From: Carnegiea gigantea
Lineage: Eukaryota > Streptophyta > Magnoliopsida > Caryophyllales > Cactaceae
DNA length: 64,000 nucleotides
Direction of reading: 5' to 3'
Assembly: GCA_029747015.1 (NCBI GenBank)
Contig: JAKOGI010000005.1
Location: 672,191-736,190, forward strand
Below are positions 22,501 through 33,667 of this stretch, one piece after another; within the stretch, counting starts at the first letter, position 1; each line of letters starts with the position of its first letter. Below the pieces are notes generated by a model. The model saw only the letters and a list, made by a program, of their open reading frames with translations. It was not told the DNA's origin and did not search any database. The position numbers were made by a program, and so were the translations under genes.

Positions 22501-25500
22501 AATAAGGAAATTATTTCTAGGGGAAAGTACGCAGAGCTCACTGCAGCTGAACAGCGACCCTTCAGGTCAACATTCTTTTCTTCTGGATCAGATTATGTTT
22601 TGCGAAGTGAACATTACATTCTTGATTGATTGAGAACGAATTAATACGAATGTATGAAGTCAGTGGGCAAGTGTAGTGTGTAGAACGCTAACTAAACACA
22701 TATAAATCCTGTCACTGGTTTCGTCTGCATCTATTTTGTGTGGCATGGTCTTCTATGCATCTGTCCTGTGAGAAAATTGTAATCATGCATTGAATGAACG
22801 AAGATCTTGAAATGGGGGGCAGGGGATTCTGTTTGTTCCATTTTAAATATCACGGTTTAGTTTCCAGATAAAGGTTATCTTATATTTGACTTCAATTAGT
22901 AGGGTTTTCAATACAAACTTTCTTTATTTCCTATGAAGGTTACTTCTGTAACTTTAGCAAAAACTATTATTCTCTAAAGATTGATTGTGCCCTTTTTTTT
23001 TTTTTTTACCATGTTCACTTTCCTCAATATCTTGAATGGTTTGTCCCTTTGACGGCCGAAAACTCTTTCCCTTATGAGATGTTTGGTTGAATACAATGTA
23101 ATGTAATTAACCTTGTAATGCAATCATACATAGTTTGCGGTAATCATAATTACAAGGTAGTTATCTGCAAAATTCTTTTACAACCAAACAAGATAATAAT
23201 AACACACTCACAAATTTGTTTGCATTCAAGGATTCAAAATGTGGTTTCGGTCGCGATATCGGTTTCGGTAGCGGTACGGTATAATCGTTCTAAAACGGCA
23301 ATCGCGTTCCATATCGCGGCTATCGCGGCATGAAAACGTGGATCGCCCAACTCCAAAACCTTTCCAACGCGGCCGTTTCGTCGCAGTTCGGCCACATTTT
23401 GAATCCATGATTGCATTATAAGGTTGTTTTACATCCAAACAAACATTACCTAAGTGTTTTTGGTTATGAAGAATGTTAAGGCTATAATGACGAATGTTGA
23501 GGCTATACTTGCATCTTGAGTGGTGAAATTCTTTCTGGTGCATTGATTCTGGCACTTACAGACAGATTGAGTTTTCTTGGATTTCGCTGGTACAAAGAAC
23601 AGTTGATTTTGTCAGAATGGAAATGGCACGGCACCTTGTTGATCCTGTTGCAGGAAAGAAATTTTATGAATTTTAGGGGGCGAACACCTAGTACCGATGC
23701 TTTCTTGGAGTCGAGTAGTTAGTTTGCTCTTGATACATGCTTTTAAGGCTTTTCAAGAGATTGTCGATCTCTTTTCCCTCTTTATGGCATGGTTGAAACT
23801 CCTATTATCTTATATTCTTTCGTTTCCTCCTTAAACACAATAAAAGGACCTCACCTTGTACTGGACCTCAACCTCAATATTCTTTGATTTCTTCCCCTAT
23901 TTATTTGGCTTCATGAAATATTGACACTTACGCTCACTGTCATCATATATTTTCCCATTTATCTGCCCTTTTTTTTTCACCCTGTAATGGATCCCGATAT
24001 CCTTCTCCAGAAAGGGTATCTTTCAGCCAACAGGCAACTCTTGAAGAAAATGTGAAACTTTGGATCAAACACTTGACAATAGACTCTTTATTTTCTTTTT
24101 TTTTTTTTTGGGGGGGGGGGGGGAAGGGGCTGACAGAAAAGCCAAATCAAATGGCTTCTTAGTTTTCTTGTTTTCCTTGTTTGATTCCATCTATTTTTCA
24201 TTCTTCCAACTCTAAAAGCAACTTCTCTTATAGGCCAGAAGAAGCAGAGCTTTTTGCTAAGTCGGCACAGTATGCATATACCCAATTTCGAGATAAAGCA
24301 GCCTACTCAAGATCAATACCTGTAATTTTTCTTTCATAATTTCTTTTCTATTCAGCTGACAATTTGGTTTGTTTCTACTCCTATTGATTTAGATTCTCAT
24401 TTATCTGTAGGTAGACAAGATGGAGGAAAATGCACAAGGAAGGGTTTGGACTGGTAGCGAGGCAGTTTCTCGAGGACTTGTTGATGCCATTGGGGGAATG
24501 AGTCGTGCTGTTGCTATAGCAAAACAAAAGGCTAATATACCCCCAGAGAATAAGGTACTTTCTTTCAATTTTATGGCTCATCGACGCTCATATAGTTGTT
24601 GCTTGTCTGTACCTTTCTTTAAATTTTGATCTGGTAAGGCTTGGTCACATTGCATAGATGTGCAATATTATGTACTAATATCATCAGCTTTATGCTCAGG
24701 TCAAGCTAATTATGATTAGCTGTGCTCATCAAATTCATCACTCAAATGTTAGGCTACGGCGAGTTCAATTGTGACTTGTGAGGCTCAATAACCTAAATGA
24801 GCATGTTTATTTTCTTCATCAGGAGCATTGCAGTGATTTGATGGGGTCCTGATTTTACTCTGCTATTATGTGTAGAGCTACTTGCTACTGTTCAAAATAA
24901 TTCAGTGTGCATGCCTCTGCTTACTTTGTGGTTTTTGCTGCCCCTGTCCTGTTTGTTAGCTTTATTTTCAATAATGACATTTATGCACTAAATGTTGTCC
25001 TATGTTCTGTTGAGCTACTTAGACAAGATTTCTTCTACGCGTGAAATTTTTTAGTCGTTTGAAAGGGGATCAGATGTGAGTAACTAATATTGGAAATATC
25101 ACCTACCTTAGCTGATGAAATCTTGAGGATTGGATTTAGAACCTGTTTTCATTGACCTATGTAAAAAAGAAAACCACCAAAAAGGAAAAAAGACAAGGAG
25201 GGAAAAAAGAAGGCAAGTTCCTGATGCTTCAGATTTTATGAATTTTATGAAATGCAACTAAGGTGACTTTTATTTATGGGTGCTATTTTGATTTAGTAGG
25301 ATCAGCCAGAATATTTTAGAGGAAAAAAAGAAAGGGAGCTAGGAAAATACGAAGCAGTCAAATACGTGATGCTTACATTAAAGATATGGGCCAATCTAAT
25401 TTCTGTTTCGTTTGTTAGACATCGATTTGTTGTATTAGGCCTTGCTTTATCTCTGTATCAACAAAGCCATCACCAAGAAAATATAATGCTAAGACATCCT

Positions 25501-25817
25501 GCAACGTCATCACTTTGGGGTAATTTTCAGCTATTAGTTTATCCTTTTATTGGTGATGTTGTAATGGTTGTGCCTGAAAAATGCAGTTGACACTCGTGGA
25601 GTTGTCAAGACCGTCCCCTTCGTTGCCAGAGATTCTTACTGGCATAGGGAGTACTCTCCTTGGAGTGGACAGAACTGTGAAAACTCTACTTCAGGACTTG
25701 ACCTCGTCAGAGGAGATCCAGGCAAGAATGGATGGTATCATCTTTGAGAAGTTGGAGGATAGTTCTTGTGCCAATCCTCTCTATGCCATGCTGAAGGACT
25801 ATCTTGGTTCTCTTTGA
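16565..25817 (+). CDS. SPPA: Chloroplast signal peptide peptidase A (SppA, protease IV family), 13 exons
   Basis: SppA is an S49 serine protease with a Ser-Lys dyad; in plants it is a light-induced thylakoid enzyme. Exons: 16565-16921, 17034-17217, 18318-18455, 18901-19071, 19170-19273, 19494-19561, 20286-20452, 20778-20847, 22216-22370, 22460-22565, 24234-24321, 24411-24554, 25587-25817 (TGA). Total 1,983 nt, 660 residues, close to the roughly 680 of Arabidopsis SPPA. All phases join. The first 70 residues are Ser-rich and poor in acidic residues, as a transit peptide. [12 protein letters not shown] places the catalytic Lys near 245; [16 protein letters not shown] places the nucleophile Ser near 444; [12 protein letters not shown] precedes it. 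LTGSIGVV and the C-terminal VTL-like [13 protein letters not shown] are typical. No lesion found. Several introns carry repeats. Confidence 0.95.
17575..17980 (+). repeat. Diverged 221-bp tandem duplication in SPPA intron 2
   Basis: Two copies, about 17575-17763 and 17796-17980. Shared anchors: TGAAAATTGT at 17612 and 17833, then GATGATGG, GGGAGACT or GGAGAGACT, GATTGAAAGG or CATTGAAAGG, and CTAACTAAAT-like words. Period 221. Confidence 0.75.
21937..22092 (+). repeat. 80-bp tandem duplication in SPPA intron 8
   Basis: Copies at 21937-22012 and 22017-22092 share TATTCATTGA, GGTGACTAG, TGGAATCTATCATTT and ATTTGACTGACATGAAG in the same order with few mismatches. Period 80. Confidence 0.9.
23079..23447 (+). 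mobile_element. Nested inverted-repeat (MITE-like) complex in SPPA intron 10
   Basis: The left end (TGTTTGGTTGAATACAATG) and the right end, read in reverse (TGTTTGTTTGGATG), are inverted relatives. Another inverted TGTTTGGTTG end lies near 23180-23190, suggesting nesting. Inside is a GC-rich unit bounded by a perfect 15-bp inverted repeat: GGATTCAAAATGTGG at 23230-23244 and its complement at 23392-23406. The inner unit is rich in CGGT and TCGCG words, unlike the surrounding AT-rich intron. No coding potential. Confidence 0.75.
24096..24123 (+). repeat. T14G14 double homopolymer in SPPA intron 10
   Basis: Fourteen T followed directly by fourteen G, then AAGGGG. One of the longest poly-T/poly-G junctions in the window. 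Confidence 0.85.
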
Positions 25818-26750
25818 GGTCAATCTTCTCTCTCTCAGTGACTGAACTTGGGCAATCTAGTATTCATGTGCTTGACCTTGTCTGGGGAGTAACATATCTC
25901 ACAGTCTCATACCATATTCTCTCTCTCTCTTCTACATCAACGAACAATAACTTCCCGTGTGTATTACATCTCTGTAGGCCTGAGAAAATTCAGATGTAGG
26001 CTGTCTTCTCCTTGCATACCTTTCTATTCTCTCTCTCTTCTAACCAAACAAAAAAAAATTAAATCTTTTTCTTTCTTCTTGTGGGGTTTTCTAGGCTCTC
26101 GCTGCGATTCCACGAATGTGTGGTTGCATCTCTCTTGCTCCCCAGTACCCATTTGTCGTTTGGCTTTCGTTCTATTGTTGTGAAATTCTTGTGTCAAGTC
26201 CCTTGGAAAGAGAAACGTATGTATGTGCCTTCCCAAAAATACCTCTGCGCATGTTTGGGATAATGCTCGACTTCCCCATAACCTGCTTTGGTGGGATTCA
26301 CTGACGGTATTGTTGGCGTTCGGATCTTTAAGTGGCCTTCTGGCGGAAGCTTATTCAAGATGGCGAATTGGAGATTTTTCGGTGACTACTGCATCAGGGC
26401 CTTTCTCTTCCGGTGCCAAGTTTTAAGTTTTAGCGTGTTATTTCAAGTCGAGATCAGGTGTACTTTGAGAGTCTTTGTACTCGGCTATCTTGCTTTCCTT
26501 GAGCATCTTTGTCCTGCAATCTTCCTTGCAAAGGACAAATGTTTAGATATATTTAGATGTAGGCTGTTGTTTCTGGCAAGAATTCTACTTGATGTATCAT
26601 CATGCGGCTTTGATGAGATAACTAGACTTAGATAAACAACTTGATTTCCCTCCCTGTACGTGATCAACGAAACTTATAGCAGGGTGGATCAGTGGACGAG
26701 TAAGTAAATTACAGTTCTTCTTAGTTTTGATTAAGAGCTAGGGTGAACAC
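25818..26750. other. SPPA 3' flank
   Basis: Probable 3' UTR and spacer. Several open frames of 60-115 codons lie here in three frames, but none shows a domain or codon-level consistency. No gene called. Confidence 0.5.
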
Positions 26751-26753
26751 TAA

Positions 26754-27402
26754 GGCATGTTCTTTTGGTTGGTAAATTTCAATTTACCAATTTTAATATA
26801 CTTCATGAACTTCAATGAAAAAAATACTAACTTCAATCAATTTCAACTCATTTTAACCAATTTCAATCAACTTGAATCCACTTTAAGGGTCTGTTCTTTT
26901 CGTTGGTCTTTTCTAATGTATCAATTTTAATTTACTTAAACTCACTTGAATTCACTTCAATTGAGTTCAACCCACTTCAATAAAGATACCAATTTCAATC
27001 CACTTTAAGTCTTTAATTCAATTCGATCAACTTCGACCTACTTCAATTAATTTTAACCCACCTCTTTTAAAATTTTATTCTTACTACTTTAACCGACTTC
27101 AAAAAATATACTAATGTTAATCTATTTTAACTCACTGCAACCCACTTCAACAAAAAATATCAACTTCAACCTACCTCAACCAACTTCACCCTTTTACCAA
27201 CCTCAATTTACCAACGACAAGAACATTACCTTAATTAACTTTAAATCACTTCGACCAATTATTTTAACCAATATGTACCCATCACATAAAAAATATACTA
27301 ATTTCAACATATTTTAACATACTTTAATCCACTTCAATAAAAAAATACTCATTTCAATTACATCCATTTTCTAATTCCTATTTTTTAACAAAAAGAGCAA
27401 GC
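26754..27402. mobile_element. Nested MITE-like elements filled with degenerate CTTCAACC-type repeats
   Basis: The outer pair begins GGCATGTTCTTTTGGTTGG and ends AACAAAAAGAGCAAGCCC. The inner pair (26886-27232) begins AGGGTCTGTTCTTTTCGTTGG and ends CCAACGACAAGAACATTACC. The interior is a long run of degenerate CACTTCAACC, CAATTTCAA and CATTTTAACC units. A 106-bp relative with the same ends is at 55968-56073. Confidence 0.75.
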
Positions 27403-28484
27403 CCTGAACATGGCCAGGGGTGTATTTGGGGGTTTCAGCCTTGGGTTGTGTCTTTGGTTTTGTGTCTGCTAAACACTGCCCTCTAAATTTTCTATTTTGG
27501 CTAATTTACTAGTGTATTAGAATCATAATTTTCAGTTTCTTCCCCATGTGTATTATGAATGTTTGAAGTGCAGCGAAATCATTGCTTGAAGCTTGACGAG
27601 CCTTGTGCCAAGTTCAGTATGCAAGTTCCAATTTTGATCAGAACAAGGGGCTTTCAAAGCATATATGGAATGTTGACAAACAAAGAAGAAAAATACAAAC
27701 TTTTGGGTGAGAATCATTAAATCAATGTAAGATGCGTGGAGTGGCATGTAATACGGTTTGTGCTTTTATTTATGCCATCAAGGACAACATATGTTTGATG
27801 AGATGATTTGACTCAATATATATACTGATAATTGTCATTGGGTAATCATATAGAAATGAATATAATGGTTTGATACTTATTTTCCTTAAATAAGGCCTCA
27901 GGCTTGAGTCTTGTGAATTGAGAACATTTATGATAGGAGAACTCTACTTCTTATTGGGTTAATAGTAATTCGACTCCAGTAAAATGGAGGATTCAAGACT
28001 CAAAAAAATATATAGAAATGGATCTAATGTTAACCTTAATGAACTCAAACACAAACCTTACAAAGCTTTTTGGGGTGTTTTCAAGAAGAAGCTATCTAGA
28101 TTTTATAGTGTTCGGTTAAATGTCATTTTTACAATTATACTTTTTTTCCTCAGAAACCTAGCTACATCTTTTTGCTTTTTAAATATTAGATTTTTTTTAT
28201 CATATTTTGTTAAAAAAGAAATTTTTTATCTAGTACTTTTGTTTTTTAGAAACAACGTATGCAAATAGATGATGGCTGATTGTGAAACAAAGTCATTAAC
28301 TTTGTAATAGGTTGAAAACTTTGTTACTACTTGTGGGCAATCTCGTGTTAGATGAGGTGATCTTTTACCAACCTTCCATTCAAGGTTTATATTATGCTTT
28401 CAAGAAGCACATGTTCGCAAGAGCCAAGTAAATTTATACCAAAAATAAATATATGACAAATATAGTTTGAAAAACATATAAGTT
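27403..28484. other. Gene-free spacer
   Basis: AT-rich sequence with no supported gene. The open frame at 27984-28268 is Phe/Leu-rich with no domain. Confidence 0.5.
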
Positions 28485-28786
28485 ATGTTTGGCAAATAAT
28501 TATTAGCTATTTGTATTAATTATTTAAACTAGTTATTTATAGAAAATCTGTTTAGTAAAATTAGTTGTTTCTGCTTTAGTTGTGGGGCAAAAATTAATTT
28601 TCAAAAAAACTCTTTAAAAAAAACCTTATAAAATTGACATTTTTAAATTAGCTTTTAGGTGCAAGATATTCTAAAAAGCTATTAATCAAACATCTAAATT
28701 AATTTGTTAACTAGATTAAATAATTCATTTTGATCTGAATTTTTTTTTAAAAAAAAAACTCTCCAAAAAACTCTTTGTCAAATGCC
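28485..28786. mobile_element. MITE-like element, TTTGNCAAAGAG family
   Basis: The left end ATGTTTGGCAAATAATT and the right end in reverse, GGCATTTGACAAAGAG, are imperfect inverted repeats. The right end shares TTTGNCAAAGAGTTTTTTG with the larger element at 39498-40298. About 300 bp, non-coding. Confidence 0.6.
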
Positions 28787-28982
28787 TTAATATTGTAATA
28801 TATGAAAGTAAGGTCATAACTATCATGAATATACTATGTATGTTTGTTTGCGTTAAATATACTATGTAAGTATCATATGATTGATTAATCAATAAATTAG
28901 CACCCTTGTGTTGCAAAAAAAACGATCATCAATATATATATTTTTGTTTTTAAAAAAAGAGCAGAAGAAATAGCAGATGCCT

Positions 28983-29273
28983 GAGAGCATGTCCAACGAG
29001 GCCTTTATTTTGGCTCGTGGCTGTGAACCGGCTCCCCCTTCTTTCTCATGCTTGTTTGGTTTTTTAATTTTAATTAATTTTTTCTTTTTTTAGATATTAA
29101 AAAGAAGATTGTATATTGTAGAGTGGATTTTTAAATATTATGTTATTTAATAAGTCAAAGCAATAAATCTCATATTAAAGAGAGATAATTATGAATTAAA
29201 AAATTAGTTCACACATTAACGTGGCATATATAGATCTCTACTCGTGAGCCAAAAAATCAGCCTGGGAATGCTC
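28983..29273 (+). mobile_element. MITE, GAGCATTCCCA family, copy 1
   Basis: Ends are GAGAGCATGTCCAACGAGG on the left and GAGCCAAAAAATCAGCC then TGGGAATGCTC on the right. The interior has ATTATGAATT and GAGAGATAATTAT. A related copy in the opposite orientation is at 32735-33117, and a diverged one at 42506-42833. This resembles a widespread plant MITE type beginning GAGCATCTCCAACGG. Confidence 0.75.
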
Positions 29274-29454
29274 TGAATGAGCCTGAGCAGATGTGAGAAT
29301 CATCAATCATCACAGTGACGGGCAGTGAAGTTATTAAGGAGAGGAGATTCCCAACGCCTCTGCCTTAAACTGTGACTGTCTTGTCCCAGTCTCATCGCCC
29401 AGAATTTTCGAACACCCAGAAAAAAACAACTGAAGCTTATCAAATACTGTATCA

Positions 29455-31983
29455 ATGGCGACGACTGACACTGATACCATCACAACCCCAATCACAAACC
29501 CTTCTCATCACTCTCCTTCCAACTCCCAAGGCTCCTCCACCAATCCTCCTCCTCTCTCTCCTCTGGTCTCTCTCTCTCTCTCTCTCGATTTTCATTTTCA
29601 TGCGCTTCGATTCGTATTTTGATTTTCTCAGTCATTATTAGGGTTTCAAATTGCGCAGAAAGAAGAAATTCCGGAGCCACCTGGAGATAAACAACAAGAA
29701 GAAGATACCGCCATGGACACTGGAGCTTCTGCTCAGCTCCAGCTCGACAACAAGCCTCAAATTCACGACGGATTCCAGTATGTTTCTCTCTTGCTATCTC
29801 CTTTTATTTCTGATTTTGTATTCTTTTTCTCATGTAATGATTTCTCCTCTGGCTTTGTCTTCTTGTTTTTTGTAAATATGTAATTTTGTGTTTGAAATGA
29901 AAGCCATTTGGAGTTTCAATTATGTTGTTTGAAATGTTATTCAAATTTGTGTGCTTGAAGCTTTATGGCTTAGTCTAAGGAGAGGGGGCGTGAATATGTT
30001 GTTGATTTCTAGAGAAATTAGAAAAGCTGAGTAGGAATTGAACGGGAGATCTCAATTGTACTACTGATTTTGTGAGGAAAGCTTCAACTTTTGGGCAGAG
30101 TCTGAAATGATGCGAGTGAGTTTCTATTTGGTCATGCAAACATTCATAGTTTCCATGCTACATTTCAATGGAAAATAACTCTAGTACACCTTCAACCAAT
30201 TTCATTAGTGAAATGTAAAGTCATGGAAAATTAGAACACAAAGGCTATCTATTATGGTACTCAAAGGAGGCAATTTCAATTAGATTGTGAATGAATATAC
30301 TTTTTTCTTAAGATGAGGCATGCATTTTGACAGTGTCTGTGAAAATTCAACCTTCAAAGATCACATAGCTAGATTTCAAGTTGGGACTGAATGCTGCTTA
30401 CCTAACTAGATAATTACAAGAGTAGGATGTGTTGTGAATTGCGTAGTTTGCATTGTACTCATGTTGTCAGAGTTCAGTTTCCGTTATCTGTCTCTTGTGT
30501 TCTTAGTGCAAACCATGCTTGACTGGAATCTCCCATGTCTTACGCTTGCAGGGACTTCACTGCAGAGGAAATTTTGAAATACCAGAGATATGAAGCTGAC
30601 TATGCTTGTCGTTTGAAGGCAAAATACTTCTCCAACAAGGATATCTACGGAGGTAAACTTGCTTTCAGAGTTTTCTTTACTGATATTTACCCATATGTTG
30701 CTGGAGAATTTAGGTCTATTTATCAAGGGTGTACCGTGAACCCGAGACTTTGAAAATGTGAGCAGCAAGGGTGTATCTAGTCAGCACCATGAAGTGCCGC
30801 GTGCTTTTATCTTTGGATGTTGTCCGCTATGTGCATAATATCGCTCTCTTCTTCCCCTTTTCAAACCCTTATTTCTTATTTGCCTTCCACCTCCCAAGTG
30901 CAGAATCAGGGAACTTTTCGCTCTCTTCTTCCCCTTTTCAAACGCTTATTTCTTATTTGCCTTTCACCTCCCAAGTGCAGAATCAGGGAACTTTTCGGAC
31001 ATATCTGAACTATCAAAGCTTCGCCTCATGCATCTTATATCTGAAAGTGACCACTGTTGCTCCCACCTCTCTCAAATCGCCTAAATCCTAATTGTATTGT
31101 CCCTAGTTGGGGAAGCTGGGGCCCAGGGTCTAGTCAAGTTGAATTGTGCCAAAGCTTGACTAGCTTGTGCTTGCTCAAAAAATATTTGCAACTTGAACTT
31201 TGAGTGACTGGGCATAGCTTGCAACTCAGTCCCCCCCCCCCCCGGGCAAAAAAAATAAAATAAAATAGCCCAGTTCAACCAAGCAAATTGACGTCAACTT
31301 TCGGCAGTTATTTTCCTTTCTATGTGCTGGTAAGTCAAGATAAAGGGAAAATCTAGGGCTTGACAAGAGCTCGATTTTGCTCAAGCTTGAAAATTCATTG
31401 AGCTAATTTGGCGAATATTATGGTTACATGTTGATTGAAATACCCTGGTCTCTGCCTCCAATGTTTATTGGACTCTTAATGACCAATTCACTTCCACCAG
31501 TACGTAGTTGATATCGATTTTCATGCCTTCCACAGGTCTTTATGAAACTCCTTGTGGTATTTGCCTAGTTGGTGTTAGGGGCAAGGCTGCATACATGATC
31601 ACCTCCCCATACCCTAGCATGGGAGGATCCATGCTGCATGGTGCTGGTGGCAATTGTTACTGATGTGCTGCTGTGGCTATTACTGATAATGCATTCCTCT
31701 GTGTAGGTGAAATATTTGACTTCACAGTCAATGTAGGTGATGAAACTATAAAAGCAAGCAGGTACAAGAATGCCGATTATTGTGGTGTTCTATCATGCTG
31801 TTTTCTTAATTTAATTTTGTAGCTCAGCTGCGTTTGGCTCTTTCACATAGGTGGTCTCCTACTCGATCATATGCAGACCCTAAACAGAGTTTTATAGAAC
31901 AAGGCAACGTATTGATATCTGGAGCAGAGACATGTCCAAGTGTTCCAAATGGTAACATAACCCCACAGAAGAAGAGCGGCTGA
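29455..31983 (+). CDS. Conserved-looking plant protein of unknown function, five exons, 172 aa
   Basis: I do not recognise a named family. Exons: 29455-29565, 29659-29777, 30552-30652, 31707-31761, 31851-31983 (TGA). Total 519 nt, 172 residues; every junction keeps phase and uses GT-AG. The first 80 residues are low-complexity, rich in Thr, Pro and Ser, then acidic (KQQEEDTAMDTG). The core is FTAEEILKYQRYEADYACRL and KAKYFSNKDIYGG, then EIFDFTVNVGDETIKASRWS and a Lys-rich tail. No signal peptide, membrane span or metal-binding pattern is seen. The core reads like a constrained helical segment of the kind I associate with small uncharacterised plant proteins, which is a memory-based impression. 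The third intron holds a 77-bp tandem duplication and a SINE-like piece. Confidence 0.75.
30842..30997 (+). repeat. 77-bp tandem duplication, nearly identical copies
   Basis: Copies at 30842-30918 and 30919-30995 (the match runs on to about 30997). Both read CGCTCTCTTCTTCCCC through AAGTGCAGAATCAGGG to AACTTTTCG with two or three mismatches. It lies in intron 3 of the unnamed 172-aa gene. The low divergence suggests a recent duplication. Confidence 0.95.
31570..31665 (+). repeat. SINE-like fragment (Au/TS-type tail)
   Basis: GGGGCAAGGCTGCATACATG, then CACCTCCCCATACCCTAGC and TGGGAGGATCC, resemble the central and 3' part of tRNA-derived plant SINEs of the Au/TS type. It sits in the intron just upstream of the exon at 31707. 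No target duplication or poly-T tail was delimited. Confidence 0.55.
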
Positions 31984-32734
31984 TGATAATTCCTTTGCTA
32001 TGTGGATTGCTTGCATAAGGTGTAGTTTGTAAAATACTTCAGGTAATGGCTCACTGAAGCTTCAGATTATTGCATGTAAAACCCATGTATCAGAGATGTT
32101 ACAACATTTCTTGGTCCACATTTTGTAGTAAAAGCCTCGAGGTCACATTTCTGTAGTTAATCAATCAATTTATTTATTTTTTAAAACAATTCCAAGTGAA
32201 ACACAATGGAATATTCATGGGTCGTGTTGATCGAGCAATACCCCAATATTCGGCTAAAGGGCGTGTTTCTAAGCCGAAATTGACCTGAAAGCTGGGCAGT
32301 ACTCAAGTGCTTTAATGAACGAGCCCCAGCAAATTGAGTGCAAGAAAGAAGACAGGAGCTCGGCAGGGTGCACAAATTTTATCGAATCCGTTTCTTCCTG
32401 AACAAGTTTGCGAAGGGGGGGGGGGAGTACTTGAAAGAAAACAGTGGAAAAATCAAGATTAGGCAATTACAATTAGTTAGCCCTAGTTTTTTTTTCCCTC
32501 GGTCATTATTGAGCCAAATGGATAAAGATCACAGAGTATTAACTACAAAGCCTGCGCTTTCAAAGATTAGTTTCGATTTACAAAGACTCCAGGACATCAC
32601 TAGCCTGTCCTTTCAAAGATTATAGTTGTTTTTCCTTTTCATATTGGAACAATCTACTGCTACATCACCAAAATTAGTGGGATCAAAGCCACAGGATCAT
32701 GCCTCTTTCTTTCAAACGTCCTACATGGATACAA
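31984..32734. other. 3' flank of the unnamed gene
   Basis: Probable 3' UTR and spacer. A G run lies at about 32416-32427. No further gene supported. Confidence 0.5.
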
Positions 32735-33117
32735 GAGCATTCCCAGCGACGAGCCACTTTTTTGGCTCATCAGTGAGAGCCTACTTCTGCCACATCAGTT
32801 TATGATCCAATTTTTTGGCTCATAATTATCCTCTCTTCAATGAAAGTCTCACCACTTTGGCTCACCAAATAAAATAATACTCATGGACCCACTCTACAAT
32901 ACACAACTTTATTTTTAAAATTTTTTTAAAAAAGAAAAATTAATCAAAAATACTAAAAAATGAAAAAGTGGGGGAAAACACAAACCTCAAGTTGGCTCAG
33001 GCCTGCGAGCGTCCACGCGAGGCAGGAGGCAAGAGGTTGACGCGGGAACAGCTCCCCCTTCCTCACCCCTTTCTCTCTCCTCTATTTCGGCTCGCAAGGC
33101 AGCCATTGCATTTGCTC
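32735..33117 (-). mobile_element. MITE, GAGCATTCCCA family, copy 2 (inverted)
   Basis: Begins GAGCATTCCCAGCGACGAGC and has GGCTCATAATTATCCTCTC inside, the reverse of the 28983-29273 copy. The right end (read in reverse GAGCAAATGCAATGG) is less certain. The centre is T/A-rich. Confidence 0.65.
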
Positions 33118-33667
33118 CCTGATCTCAATATTCATTATGATAATTCGGTCTCCACAGACCTCATTATAGCAAGACCCACACTAGAAGCAGAACAAAATAA
33201 CCCGTACTATATGGTTGGTTTTGGTATCAACATACATACTGTTTAAAGGATGATGAAGTTCATCAAGGTACTGCAAGAAAAATCCCTAAACCATCCTACT
33301 TGCTTCCTGACAATTTCTAATCACTTTCTTCTGATTGAGACGGGGTAACTCAAATGCTGGATGAAGAGCGTCCAAAGCTCAGAAAGAATCAATACATTCA
33401 TTTCATGAATTGAAGATCTCAAAGACTTAAGACAAACAGCTATATGTACAACTACGTGTTCAGACAGCGATAAATATCAGAATGTCGCAACATGGTGATG
33501 AAATCCCTGTCAATTGTCAACACAGCATATACAATTCCTTCAGCGTCCAGATGATCATTACCAAAATACGTTGCTCCTCTGAAGAACAACCCTGCCTACA
33601 TTGCACAAACCTGCACAAACCGAAAAATTTTGAGTTGCTTCTGACCTTTCTCCAGACTTCAAAGGAG

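Noticed and set aside
26288..26635. 115-codon plus-strand frame downstream of SPPA
   Set aside because: Overlaps three other frames of similar length, no domain, and sits in likely 3' flank.
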